From the NCBI RefSeq assembly GCF_000764305.2, contig NW_025939667.1, positions 1 to 64,000 of the forward strand: a stretch of DNA of 64,000 nucleotides, written 5' to 3'. This document shows positions 44,550 to 57,921 of this stretch, one piece after another. The position numbers were made by a program, and so were the translations under genes. A model generated the notes under the pieces. It was given only the letters and a program-made list of their open reading frames with translations, was not told where the DNA came from and made no database searches. How positions within the stretch are numbered: position 1 is the stretch's first letter; every line of letters begins with the position of its first letter. This DNA is from Hyalella azteca. Lineage: Eukaryota; Arthropoda; Malacostraca; Amphipoda; Hyalellidae.

Positions 44550-44864
44550 CATAAAGCAAATGTCATCCAATCCCAGCGACTCTCAATCACAAACCTGCAA
44601 TCGTCAACATGTTTGATACGCATTCGTATTTTTTCGGGCTCCTCCTGGCTCCATTCTTCTGGCGTAAGGCGACCCGAGGGCTGGTGAAGCAGGCTCAATA
44701 TCTCCCTTTGGATCTATCAGTAATTGCATCAAACGTTGAGGCGAAAACAAGTCACAGAGAAAGCGAATCCGACGAAGCTCATCGAGGCCGGATATACTGC
44801 GTGCCTTCTTCACCAACTTGGCTTATCTCATCGAATGATCTTAATTCCTATAGAGAATAATGAT
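44550..44864 (-). other. Possible broken coding fragment
   Basis: After TCTCTATAG the minus strand gives three protein-like pieces in different frames: ELRSFDEISQVGEEGTQYIR, then ISGLDELRRIRFLCDLFSPQ with RLMQLLIDPKGDIEPASPAL, then LTPEEWSQEEPEKIRMRIKH with VDDCRFVIESRWDWM. The frame switches suggest a decayed gene or element. The family is not recognised. Confidence 0.25.
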
Positions 44865-44869
44865 TGGTA

Positions 44870-46160
44870 TCACTCGTTTTTGTGATTTAAGGTACATAAA
44901 GTTTGAATTTTTACAACTCATTTTATGCAAAAATATTAAAAAATATATTTTTGTGAATAAAGAACCGAAAATTACAGTCCAGGGAAATTTATAAATAAAA
45001 AATAATTGAATTTGCAAATTAGACAGTTTTACCAATTTTCCAATTAAATTAAGGGACAGAAATATACGGTGGTAAATTTGCAACGATAATAATAATAAAC
45101 ACCATAAGAGACCTGTTTTTAAATGTAATATCTCAACTATCCATTCATTTATCTAAATATTTGGGTCAGCAGAATTCTTCACGAAATATTTTGCTGACCC
45201 TCATAGCATCAGAAAGAGCAATAACTCAGGGTATTTCTTGCCTCTGCTTTAGCAAGCCGTCACCATAACAAGAACAGAATGAAACTTTTTTGTGGCTTTT
45301 AAGTTGTAGCAAAACGATTGGTCTAGCCAGTAGGCTTCGTGTACTTTGCGCCAAATTTTTGTTGGCCTAATGCCTGAAATTAGATTATTATTGTTATTAA
45401 ATTATTATTAATCCTATTGATTGAGTAAAAACTATTAAATTTATCGAGTTCGTCGTAAAATGGTACAAGCGTCAAAACCTTCGATGAATACATAAAATCA
45501 TGTTTAAAATCTATTCAGTCATGATCTTTCATGAATGATATTTTGTATAAAAAACATTTTCTATGATTTCTCATTCTTATCACAGTATAACGTCTAGCCA
45601 AGAAATATTCTGATGTATGAATGACAATGATTTGTGCCGTGGAATAATGAAGCCGTCTTTCAATGGGTGGCATTCTGCTTGCAACGCAGGGGGCAGAATT
45701 AAAGATGCCCCTCGTCACGAAACTCGTAATGGCTCCTGATAATGAAGGAGCTTGAAGATGCCCCGAGAATAACTAATGAGACTAATGGCTCCGGACAACC
45801 GGCTGCATTGAATAATTATAACTGCATTGAATGCATGCTGCTTAAGACCCAATAAGTTGTGCTTTCTGCTATCATTAATAAAAATTTAGAAACGAGACCA
45901 TAAGTCATAAATTCCAAGAATTGTGGAATAAAATTATACTGATGCATTTATACAAATAGTTACATATAAAATTAATGATTTTAAAGCAATCAACAAAGGA
46001 AAACCTTCAATCTATTAACACTAAAGAGTACATTCAATTTTCGCATCCATCTACCTACTGTGAAGAGTACCTATTGGCAAGAACTTTTTAGACATGTTCA
46101 ACACTGCATTCAATTTTGATTATAATAATAATGTCACTTATTTGCTTAAATCGCAAGTTG
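44870..46160. other. Spacer, nothing recognised
   Basis: AT-rich DNA; no splice-flanked frames and no element ends. Confidence 0.4.
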
Positions 46161-46164
46161 ACTT

Positions 46165-46367
46165 AAAATTTATAAGCAAAGAATAGTCCACAATAATTCA
46201 TATCTTTATAGAAAACGTATCGGAGTCCAGCTCCATCGTCAGTTCGTAGAATCTATAATATACATAGAAAGTCACAAGTTAATACAATTGAAACAGAACA
46301 CAATTAGAACCTAAATTTACAAGTAATAGGTATAACATTTTTGTGGACTATTCTTTGCTTTTAAATT
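46165..46367. repeat. Inverted repeat, 27-29 bp arms
   Basis: AGCAAAGAATAGTCCACAA (arm 46165-46193) pairs with TTGTGGACTATTCTTTGCT (arm 46341-46367). The spacing of about 150 bp suggests a small MITE. Confidence 0.7.
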
Positions 46368-46379
46368 TTTGATTATAAT

Positions 46380-48105
46380 GTTGTGGCATCCCTAACAAAA
46401 ATCGAGTAACGCCTGGGCTTCTACCTATGAGCAGTACACTCAGCTCAGAGTTATTTTTGATCTGCAGGGAAACCCAACAGAAATCAGCTACTGGTTAGAA
46501 TCTCCGTAAGGGAAATTAACCTCTTTATTTATATTTCTTTTTGTGTAGTAAGTTCACGGCTGAAGCCCGTGTTAGTTCTTCTCATTCCATTGCAGCCACT
46601 AGCTTGTTCGAAGCGTACCTACCGTCACTATTTTCGAGTGTACCTGTAACGTCCCATTTAAACCCCACGTCCCATTTAAAGGGAATGAAAACATATGGTG
46701 ATGAGCGTTTTAGAACTATTTTTATTCAGTTCTCAACATTAAATCGATTGAATTATGAATGGAAACGGATTTAATTTATAGAATGAAGACCACACTAGAT
46801 TTTCTGATAATGAAGATGCTCCTTATATAGTGGCTTAGTCGATGCATCGAGTACATCGTGAAAATCGAGTACACCCTTAATCTCCCTGGTATGTTCTGAG
46901 AATCTTCATATTAGCTAAAATTTTAATAATAGTTAAAAATAAATCATTTTTTTCTGCCTCCATGTGATACCACGGCCACACTGTGAAGAACACACAGCCC
47001 TATGATCAATTATTAAATAGCTTGTAATGCAGCTTATAATTTGAGCCAAAAACACCTCGGCGGATCAGACGAATGCACTTCGAAACATTTGTTTCATCAA
47101 ACGCTGCTGTCAGCACGAGGGGCAAAACATTTTTTTATTTGAATAGCAAGGTTTCAAAACACAAATATAGTTGAGTTATTACAAATTTTTAATTGCAAAC
47201 TTGGTAAATGAAACCTTTATTCTGTATTGCAAAATTCTTCAACTGCCGTTGTAAAGAATTTTACTGAACATACTTCTCTCGTATACATAAGGTTTGGACC
47301 TTTTAGGTAGGACCAGAGTTAATGAGCTCAGACAAAATTCATTTTGAGCCAAACTTCACCGAGATTGTTCAGCAATTTGGTATGCTATAATTTACTTATA
47401 TTATGATCCTTTTATTACTTGTTAACCTTGGCTATTCTCTCTATATTGTTTATAATCTCGAATAAGCTCAATTTATTTTCAAATTGTTCATTCTTTGTTT
47501 TCAGAAGCCGTTACAATCCACAACGAGTTTTCATTCTGAACAATCCCCTGAACAAAGAGCCATATTCTTTATAGCCGTTCTAACATAATAGCCCTTCGAC
47601 CCAGAAGAATATTTTTTACTGCCTAATTTAATGCCTTAGTGCGTGAGTAATGAGTCAGTGATGCGTTTGTTACACAATAAAATGAAACCACTTCGTGTTT
47701 TGTCAGTCACTCCATTTAAACCATATTTAACTCCAGAAAAAACAAATGAATGACATTTTTGTTTATCGCCGCCCATAGACATCACACGTACGTTGCTCGA
47801 ATTACAAAAAAAAAAACAACCACAGAAACGTCGGTTGCTGATTTTTCGTTATCCTCTCAAATTTTCGCTTCACACTTGAACACGGAAGGCCTTTCTTTGA
47901 GCGCTTCCAAGTTCCTGCGCAATTTCTATTAACTCAATTGGGCTAAGAGTTTTCTTAAGTTTCAGAGAACGGAAATGGGATAATCTTACAGCCAAGACTC
48001 GGATGTTAAAGGTAAGTTGCCAGCGCAGATGCAGGAACAAAGTTCATCCTGCGTCTCTACAATTTGGAAAATATAACTCGGCACTCACTGCAGTGAGTGA
48101 CAGAG
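46380..48105. other. Spacer, nothing recognised
   Basis: Contains a short duplication CGTCCCATTTAAA near 46650-46680 and otherwise AT-rich sequence without exon signals. Confidence 0.4.
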
Positions 48106-48236
48106 AGCGCATTTTCTCGTCGACGAAAACGTGAAGTCACGGACGGACAGACAGACAGACGGACGGACTGACGGACGGACGGACGGACATGGCGAGCACA
48201 ATGGTGCATTTTTTTCCATAAATGAGAAAATGCGCT
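48106..48236. mobile_element. Short hairpin MITE with GACA/GACG core, copy 2
   Basis: Same ends and left palindrome as 10162-10266. The internal GGAC-type microsatellite is longer, which accounts for the greater length. Confidence 0.75.
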
Positions 48237-50207
48237 AAAAAACTAAATTCTAAATTGTAATTCCCAGAGCACCCGCTTGGGGTCGCCGGTTTCATTGTGT
48301 TGCTGTAATCTTAGTAAGCAACGCCATAATAATGGCATACAATTCCAGAATATTTTCAGACATCCCTACTGGGATGTTTGATCTTACGTCGACTGATATG
48401 CAAATAACCTTAAATGTAAGCTACATAGTATATTTAAATGTCATATATTCTTTAAATAGGCTATTATTAACTGTTATAATTTGATGGTCATCTCAAATTT
48501 CTTTTTCATTTATCACAAATTTTGACAGGATTTATGGATAATTTACAATGCATAAGATAAATTACGCAATGCAATTCATTATTGATGGATAACCTAATAA
48601 TTGATGAAATTTATTATATTACACCTATAGATAAGTATTATAGTATTATTATTAAGTATATTAAATCTTATTATCAAGTATTATAAGATTGAATAATACT
48701 TATAATAAGATGGTATAATAATTGTCAATTAATCGACTATTTTGCAAGCGGTATTGACGTTCCATCCAAATTTCGCCAAGCTTCGTAATTGAATATTATT
48801 TTCTGACGAGCCAAGCAAGGCTTCGTTAATTAGGATCGTTCAACTGATCTAATCACAGCGCAGTCCAAAATTGGTTCAGCCAATTAGATATTATGATTTA
48901 ATTTGTCGGGGTATTGAAAATAATATTGCACTATAGATCACACAGCAAATATGTGTTTCAAATTTATGCAATACCATTGTTTCAGGCCACTCGCATAAAA
49001 AAACTGGTTGATGGACGATCATCTTCAACAGATATGCTCCGGAATTTCAGCCTTATGCATTTCAATATCATTTTATCAGTGAGTAATATTGTTTCGTGTC
49101 CAAAGGCCACAATTTAATCTCAACTCATTGTACTCTCGAAGTCTACCGTCATTGTCTGAATCTTCAAAAAATATGTTTTTTTTTTTAAACATCCAGGCCA
49201 TGTAGTCACAATAAACGCATTAGTACCGTTTTTTTTATTCTCACTTATAATAAAACTATTTTCCACCACAAACATCGCTGCTCGAATGTTTCTTCAATTT
49301 TACTTCCAGCATCGTCAGAAGAACAAGAATATCCTTTCTGATGAAAAATCCAACCTTGCAGGGAGCATCTTTTTTTGTCATGGATTTTTGTTCGCTCCTA
49401 AGTCCCAGGGGAAAAAAGTGTAAGCAAAACTTGGCATAAAGTTTGCAAGAAGCTCAACTGTATTGGTCTGATTAGCCGACCTCGCAGACTTGAAGTAAAA
49501 TTTCTGACACCAACCAAAGAAAAATTTGCCGTAATAATATTTACTTCTGGAGCTCTGAACTGCATCATTGGAGGCGAAATTTTGTATGTAACTGACTTAA
49601 CAATTGTGGGGATTTATTGCAATACCTACAATCTTTTTGCTCAAATAATTATTATTCATTCTATGAGTAGTTATAAATTTATTTTTTGGGAAAATGTTAA
49701 GTCGGTGTACCAGGAATAGCAGACAATTCCTTCAAACCAGCGCATAGAAACGCCTGAATATGATACGTACATTTTTAAATTGAGTTATATTACGAAGATG
49801 CGCTAATTAATTGATCTGATCAGAGTAATCATACCAGAATATTAATCGTAAATTAAATTTGACAAATCTTTGGTTTTTTCCTAAAAAATTTCGACGTTGA
49901 AGTTGTTAATCATAAACTCTAAGTTGAAGTTTGTCATCTAAAAATTCTCTCTGATGAGGGTTCACAATACATTGAACAACTTGAATTTAAGTTGGAAATT
50001 TCGATGCATTCATTTTCAAAACTCGCAAATTTTTATCGTTGTTAAAAATACGCTCAAGAATGCTTATCGAACTTTTCGCCAAACCTTAACAAACAAATCT
50101 TGCTCCTAATTACATTATTGATCAGCTTGTTATTTTTTATTGTAGCCAAGTTTACAATTCCAGTGACTTATACTGTACCCATGACATCACTCGCTCGTTA
50201 CATTACC
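48237..50207. other. Spacer with AT-rich hairpin-prone run
   Basis: An AT-rich run at about 48625-48720 is built of TAAGTATTATA-like words in both orientations. No gene is seen. Confidence 0.4.
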
Positions 50208-50304
50208 ATTAACCTTTTGTCTACTCACAGTAACTTGAATTACCAGGCCTTTAGTTTCGAATAACATCGTCGAAGGCTAACATATCAGTAGACAAAGGGT
50301 TAAT
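50208..50304. mobile_element. piggyBac-like MITE with TTAA flanks
   Basis: Inverted ends ATTAACCTTTTGTCTACT and AGTAGACAAAGGGTTAAT differ at one base. TTAA at 50209-50212 and 50300-50303 followed by CC(C/T)TTTGTCTACT fits the piggyBac target site and CCC-type ends. The element body is only about 87 bp. Confidence 0.7.
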
Positions 50305-51670
50305 TAGAATACGTTTATGCCTTTCACCATTTGTGACAGCGAAAGGCAAACTAGCTACAAACGTTTCGCTTTTGGATGAAAGCCTGGCTCAATCAATGCT
50401 GAGTTTTTCCTATAGGCAGTCGTCTGGTTGGATGAGCCTATATAGCGCCTCAATGAAGAATCGCTGGCATTCAAGTCGCTGTCAGATCTCTCAACGCTGA
50501 TTTAGTTTGAATGTATATATTTTATCTAGCTGATACTTCTGACGTATCGATATTGCGAACCTCGCACTATATAGTTGGGTGAAATTACCTCACAAAATTA
50601 TGAGCCGATTCACCTCACAATAATGATGGCAATGACGGAGAAGAGTGGGCCTTTTTCTAATTTTTTTTGTTATATTTAAAATAAATGTATAAATGAATCA
50701 TCCTACCAGTTATCAACTCTAATTTTCCAGGTGCTAGACTCAATGATGGAATTATTATAATAAAATACATAGAATTATTATTGTGATTCCCGAAAAATTT
50801 AAGACTCAGGTCTTGCTTGAACGATTCCAGAGTCGCATTAGAGGATCACAGACTAATGGACCAGCCGCTCAACTACAAAGGAGTGAGCAAGTGCTGCAAG
50901 ATGCAGTTTGCTAAGTCGTTTTAAAAGGATTTGAATACACAATTTTCCCGTCCGTTTTCTTGTGAAAATCTGTTTCTGTAAATCACACAATATACAATGG
51001 TAAAAGTCTTATCATAAAATTAGTATTGCATATAAGCTGCGTCTGAAAAGTAAAAACATTTATTTCTAGCATAGGACGTGACATAGAAACAGCAGATTGA
51101 AAATGATTCTTCAGAATTGAAACAAATATTTATTTCCATTTATTCTAGAGATTCGGCCATGGGTATAGATTTCATTTTGCAATTGGCGTTCAAGAGCATG
51201 CGGCTGTGAGACGTTTAACAGCCACATTTGTTACTCTCAAAACACGAGTCTTACTGTAAGAAAAACGTCATACACCCTACGAAAAATTAAGTTTTATTGA
51301 TTGTACAAAATATTTATAGAGACAAATTATCACCACTCGTGATAATTTTAATTTATTAGTTTGTGATGAATCATTTTATCACATAAGATGGTTCATCAGA
51401 GATTTCTTTCGCAATTTGATTTTTGATTGATGCCTGGAGTGCTTCAAGTAAATGTCAGATAATGTGGACGGTCCGTTAGCATGTTCAACAATATTGCCAT
51501 TATAGGCAACACTGCTCAAGTTGTAGTGAATGCTACAAAATATATTTATTTCATTTCGTTATTTAAATTTAAAATTGGGAATGTACAGGATAAATGCAAA
51601 TGTACCTATGTGGCTAGCACATAGGTTTGGTGGTTAGAACATAGAAGCTGGGGTATATGGTCCGAGCAAC
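50305..51670. other. Spacer, nothing recognised
   Basis: AT-rich DNA without exon or repeat signals. Confidence 0.4.
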
Positions 51671-51674
51671 TCCT

Positions 51675-52045
51675 AACATAACATAACATAGTGATGTCAG
51701 CGCTGAAGTATAGGCCTGATGTGGCCAGTCGCCGATTCTTTTCCCTTTCGTGTCTTGTTCACAGAAGATCTAAAATCGTGTCATTTGACCGGATCTTTTC
51801 AAAACGGACGATAGTTTGAAATAGCTACTCGACTTCCACCGGGTTCGAAATGGTGCTAGGCATTTCAAGTCTGAGCATATATTTTTCCATAGCTTTATCT
51901 AGTGATTCTAGTCAGACTAGTCTGTTCTTGAACGCGTTCATACGTGGAGCGCCAACTTCTCTTGTGGCCTCCCTCTATAATGCCAAGATTCAAGAAAGAA
52001 AACTCAAATCATCGCTGATTGTTTTGAACATTCTGCAGATATTTG
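51675..52045 (-). mobile_element. LINE 3' remnant with TATGT-type tail
   Basis: On the minus strand, MNAFKNRL and then LDKAMEKYMLRLEMPSTIS read as the very end of a non-LTR reverse transcriptase protein, followed by a 3' untranslated part related to 25900-26080, and finally a short (TATGT)n tail at 51675-51690. Shared words with the other copy include GACCGGATCTTTTCA and CGATAGTTTGAAATAGC. The element is 5' truncated. Confidence 0.6.
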
Positions 52046-52940
52046 GGAAAATGAAGTTATTCAAGTAAAACCTTTATTCGTGTCGAACCTCTGAACTAAA
52101 GAGTAATATCCCACTATGTCTCAAGCACCATACCGAAACAAATTTACATTTTACATATACTTGATATCAATGGGTATTATTTAGATGTCCACTATGCAAA
52201 TGAGCGGTTGAAATTGTGTTTGAATTCCATATTACTAATCGAATATAACTAGGATTCTCTGAAAATTCATTCTACAGGCCAAACTCGACCCATTCTACAG
52301 CGCCGAGACAAATAATTGGCAAATTTGTTTAATTAATAGGATAGTTGCGACAAAAACTTTAGGCAAGTTTGCGCTCAATACCATAGAAAACTGCAAAATT
52401 CTGACCATGACTGCTGTGTAATGCAACGCAAAAACTTCTAAGTTTTGGAGCACCCTGATCATCATAATAATTATGCTTATGTTATATTTAGTATCCAACG
52501 TTCAAGTTCATTTTATTAACACAAGTAATATTACGTTAGAATGAAATAATAATTTATTATTCTTCGAATGTCATTGATGTTGATTGAAATTTTTCGCATA
52601 AAATTTATTTCGTTTGATCTTTTACAAGAGTAACGCATTCGGCATTCACTAGCTTGAACTGACATCAATCAAAATGAAAATGCATCTTAATAGATTGATC
52701 TGATAGCATTTCCGTAGGCATAATTCGGGATGCAGATTCGAGAACCTGTTATTTTTTTACTCCCGCAATAAAAGGATAATTGAAAACGCAAGAAATAATT
52801 CCTATAGCAACAATGAAGTTCCCGAACAGAATTGAATTTTAAATTCAATCTACTCAACAAACAAAATTATGCGCCAACGTCGTCAAGCCTGAAAACATGA
52901 GTGCATAAATATTACCAACTCGTTTATTTTAAGAAATTTA
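52046..52940. other. Spacer, nothing recognised
   Basis: AT-rich DNA between the LINE tail and the next MITE. Confidence 0.4.
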
Positions 52941-53151
52941 CACTGTTAGAAAAATTACCGTTAACGGTATTACCGGCGTTTCAGTGGCCGGTCGGCACGT
53001 GAAAAGAAACACCGTGTCGCCGTTTTTATTCTAATTTAACATTAGAAATCCATAAAACATCTGATAAAAACGGCGAAACAGTTTATTTTCACGGGACGAC
53101 CGGCCACTAGAATGTCAGTGGACCGTTTTTTCACCGTTTTTTCTAACAGTG
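52941..53151. mobile_element. MITE with CACTGTTAGAAAAA ends, copy 1
   Basis: The element is 211 bp with CACTGTTAGAAAAA at the left and TTTTTTCTAACAGTG at the right, flanked by TA on both sides. Interior words GGCCACT and AAAACGGCGA recur in both orientations. The second copy is at 63428-63661 in reverse orientation. Confidence 0.8.
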
Positions 53152-56100
53152 TATCAAGGAAATATTTCAGTAATTATAGAAAGAACAAATTGCTCAATCA
53201 TTGATCATTGCTTGCTAGCGCTCTCAAAATCATTGTAGTTCGAAATTATTATCTTACAAAATGGATCCATTGTTCATTCATTGTTACAATATAATGAATG
53301 TGAATTATATATGAATCGAGTGTAAGTAACTCCAATTATTCATTTTGTTCCATTCATCGATGCAATGCATCTTTCCGAATTCATTACTCACGACAAAGAT
53401 TTATGGGCTAGAAATATCAGTATATACTTTCATCACGCTGTTGAATTATGAACAATCACGCAATTCTTAAAATTTACTTGCACAGTGCGTGATAAAGTGC
53501 AACGAATTCATTCGTAAATCTAATATCTAATTTACATACCATGAAATTTAATGAATATCTTATACGTATATTGGGAATTAATTCTGAAAACCGTGCATTG
53601 CATTCATTAATCATCTTTTTATTTCGTCAGAGTTCACCATGAATTTAAAATCGGGAGAAATTTTCGCAGAAAGTTTTCTCAATTTTTCAATGTTCGCACA
53701 CTGATGAAAAAACTTGCAGTACAATCACTTGTGCTGACGTCATCAGGACTGACAACACAAGAGCATCTTTTATTCTTTATTCTTTAAAGAATATTATTTC
53801 TTTATTCTATATTCTTTATACTCATCTCAGGAGATGAAGGACACCAGACCTCACAATATTCCATCCAACGGATAAGTTTTGCTGTGTAATATTGTCGTCG
53901 TGGCATAAAGATATCGACTTTTTTTATATGTTTAAAATAAAATATTTATTAATATTCATAACCATCAGGTAATTTGTACAAGTGACCAAGATGAATCGAT
54001 GGTACATCTTAGTCATTCATTCGATCAATTTACCGCATTTATTTAAGGCTGGCAACTTCTAACCGATTTTTAGCGACTTACAATCAAATTTGCTGTGTCA
54101 ATCCGGACAAAAAATCAACATAATATGTTTTTACTAAACTTTGAATATTGTAATAAAATTTTGATGTTTTTACCAGATAAACTGTTAAGAGAAACCTCAA
54201 TAGTAATTAAGTGGCATCAAATAAAAAAATCAGGATATTATTATTATGTCAGCCATTGCTCGTAATAGAAAATTCATGAATTTTTAATCTCGATATCCCA
54301 TGCATCGATCAATTTTCAAATTAATATAATATTTATGAAAAAATTGCCTGAAAAAATAAAGTTGAATTTTATGAAAATTTAAGTTTCCTTACTAAAACTT
54401 TCATTGGTTTTGGTAGAAAAAAGTTCAATATATAAATTCCATCCCATTACAAAGTCTTGAATGATTCCGCCCATGAAATTTAATTTTGATCTACGGAATA
54501 TCGAAATACGACAGTTACTTTAAACACACCTGCAAACCTCGATGTTTCCAAAGGCATGTTTCACACGCTCCCACGAATTCAAAAACAATTTAACATTTTA
54601 AAATGTATTGTATACCTTTAAGATCGAATTTACCTATTAAATTTTGAAAGGCTGTTATAGGCTGTAAGAGTTCTTGGGCAGATGTTTAGTTAACCATTTA
54701 GCGAATTGCTTTTAATATAGTTTATACGGTGAATATATAGATGGGTAAAATATTCTACCAACCAAAGAAATCGGCACTGGTATACATAATTGGGAAAGAA
54801 GCTTAAGGTTAATCTTAGACTTGGTTGATAATCTTTTTATAATAACGGTAATTTTGTAATTACGGTCATATACATGCACCGGATCAATTGAAAAATGGGC
54901 TTGTAATAGTGACACTCTTACATTTTAAGTTACCAATTAAACACATAATTAATGAAGTGTATAATCTAGTAAATTTATCTTCCTGATAAAAATGGGAGGC
55001 TTTTTCAATAAAAAAATTGACTGAAAATTAATTAAATAATTTGCACAAACGCAAATCATTTTCAAACATGCAATATGAATCAAACCTAATTCCACTATTA
55101 TGATGGTGATTGTAACCGTCAAAATTTGTGATTAGAAAATTGTGTTCAGACAGAATGAGTTGCTAGGCAAGAAGATGGACGAAAACACATTGACTTAAAT
55201 TTCTAGAACGTAACTTGCAGCCCACGCAATCAAAAATAGATGAATGCTTGCACGAGATCGATGATCACCACAACACAAATTGTATTTTTTTCAATTGGCT
55301 GTTTGGTATAAATAATTTTTTTTTATTAAAGGCCTCCCACACTCACCATTCCAAAAAAAAAGGAATTGATTTTATTAATTAAAAACAGGGAATGGTTTCA
55401 TGTCAAATAATTTGAATCAAGAAATTTTACTAGGTTTGGAAGAATGTAAACCTGTAAAGCGAAGATTATTTTTGTTTCATATTATTATTTGTTTCTGGAA
55501 TGTGAAATAACGCAAACCATCGTGAAAATTTAAACAAATTTAAGACACAATTCCAGAACACTTGTGATATTTAAGTTCATACATTAATACCACAATAAAA
55601 TAATAAATCATTGTATCATAGTTACGCCCCACGAGTTTCTAGGTAACGGAAATTTAAAGCTGTCGATGCACTCATGCTATCCGATCAATGGAAAATAAGT
55701 AAAGTTTGTGAAAGCAGGAAATGTTAATTTTCTGTTTACTTGATCTGCCAGAAATCAGAATTTTTATTTTTACATCTATTTTTTATATGGTTGAGTGTAG
55801 CGATCTGATCAGATGAGTAATACGTACCATCAGCATTTATCACTATGCCCATCAAACCTTTAATTATACTTTGCTTAACAATATTCAAACCTATGAATGT
55901 GTCCTATTCTTTAAATGTTTCAAGTCATAGAAAATTCGAATTTAGTATTCCTAACGCACAGTTCACGATTCCCTTTGATCATTTGCAAATGAATAGGAGT
56001 TTGAGGGATAATTGATTAAAAATTTAATTGAAAAAAAATTTAATTGAAGCAAAATATTTCAAGAGCGATTTTGTGTGAAGCTTTATTAACATATTCCAGT

Positions 56101-57860
56101 TTATGTACAAGTTTGTTTTACATTTCTATTCTTTGATAAACTTCCCCAGAAGCACTCAGAGCAAGTTTTCGTGACCATATTTGCGGCTGGAAAACATTAA
56201 GGAACTTGAGTGCCGACTTCACTCATATCAAGTTGAGAGATGTGCATTAGTCTCATATACATCAACCGATGCCGAAATATTGAAAAGCATATTACTGGCT
56301 TTCACAGTTTAGACACTGGAATTTCGGCTGCCTTTTACAGCTGTAAGTGCTAAGACCACTTAGAAGACGTTAAGTGAAGAAGTCGATTTAGCTTTTAGAT
56401 CATTTTCTGAGCTGGATCCGATTTTATCTTGTATCACGTAAAATCATTTGAACAATGCTCTTGAAAGTTAACAAACAAAAATTTTGTCATTGCTTAAGTT
56501 TAATCAAAGGAATTCTTTTTTTTTTCTAAAAATTTGAGCATGAAATATGTATATTATAAATTTTCTCGTCAAAAATTGTTTTATTAAAGATAATTTCAGT
56601 AAACGAATGGTTCCAAAAATGATTATTAAAAAGATTCAAAATTAAATCTTTTGAATCAAGGCTAACAAACCATTGAATGAATTTTGTCTTTGTCATCCTT
56701 GAAACAAATCATCGACGAATACTGTAATTAATGAATAATCACTTTAAAATAATAAATTGTTGTCTATTTCAAATTTTCTTTACTATACTTTGAGTTAGTT
56801 CTCGAAGGTATGTGAGATGTCAATATGATTCTTTCTTTATGCTTTATTCACACAGTAGCACAAAAAAATTCATAACAAGAGAATATCGAAAATTCAGAGA
56901 AAAAATACAAAATGCTTCCTTGTGAATGCCCATGTACGTTAAAAAGCTTCACAGGCGACATAGGCGGTATTACAATAAAAAGAACAATAACATATAATGA
57001 TAATGGGATAAGTCATTAATTACGGAATAGAAAGTGACTAAAGTAAAAACATCCTGATTAACTAACCTTTAATAAAACTGGCATTTAAATAACTATCATG
57101 GCAAATAAAAATGAGCATAACAAAGGCAATAACAACCCTACATAAAATACAAATACAACTAAAACGAAAAGTCAAAACAATGTATACTTATATCATAATG
57201 TTTTCCAAAAATCTTATTGAGAAAAGGCAATTACCAAAATCTTACATGATAATCGAAGTCAAATTGATAGTGGGTAAGAATAAAATAGGGGAATTTACTC
57301 TTTAAAAAAATTTAGAGCAATCCATTTTAAAATTATCAGGCAATTCATTAAAATATTTTGCAAAAACTGTACCGCCGTTTCCTTCAATTTCTAACCGAAG
57401 CGGGGTAAAGTAAATATTATTAGTAAATATTCACAACAAAAATGGAGATGTCCGATTGGACGTTTCCTTTGTATCTTGCAATCGGCAGCGACATACGACG
57501 TAAATGTTTGCAAGCGTCAATAATATGTCATAAAACAATTTTTTATCCCACGTCGAATTTCCGCTGTTCAGAAGTTTAAAGCCTCGTCTCGTCTTGCTAG
57601 CGAGACGAAGCGAGCGACGAGCATCATATGAAGTGACCACAGCTGCCTCCAATCTTTGAATTAACAAACTTGGATTGAATCACTTAAACCTATCCATCAC
57701 TGACTTAACCTCTCCTTCTGCTGACTTGGAGTAGTGCTTAAATCGCGTAATCTGTTTAGAATAATGATACAAATAAAAAAGCTTAACAACTGTCGTAATT
57801 GTCAATTTAGCCAATATTCTTTAATAACTTTGTTCCGCGTTCGTTCTATCGAACCCCGAT
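53152..57860. other. Long AT-rich spacer, nothing recognised
   Basis: A TTTATTC microsatellite lies at about 53768-53820, and a small GC-rich palindromic word CGTCTCG...CGAGACG at about 57585-57610. None of the open frames (such as 54712-54915, 57111-57305, 57431-57667) has splice or family support. Confidence 0.4.
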
Positions 57861-57866
57861 CGGCAT

Positions 57867-57921
57867 CAGCATTTATTCTATGACAGAGAATAAATGCTGT
57901 GAGAAATTCCTAATTTCTCAC
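57867..57921. repeat. Two adjacent hairpins
   Basis: Stem 1 is CAGCATTTATTCT / AGAATAAATGCTG (57867-57879 with 57887-57899, 7-nt loop). Stem 2 is GTGAGAAATT / AATTTCTCAC (57899-57908 with 57912-57921, 3-nt loop). The two share one base at their junction. Confidence 0.8.
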
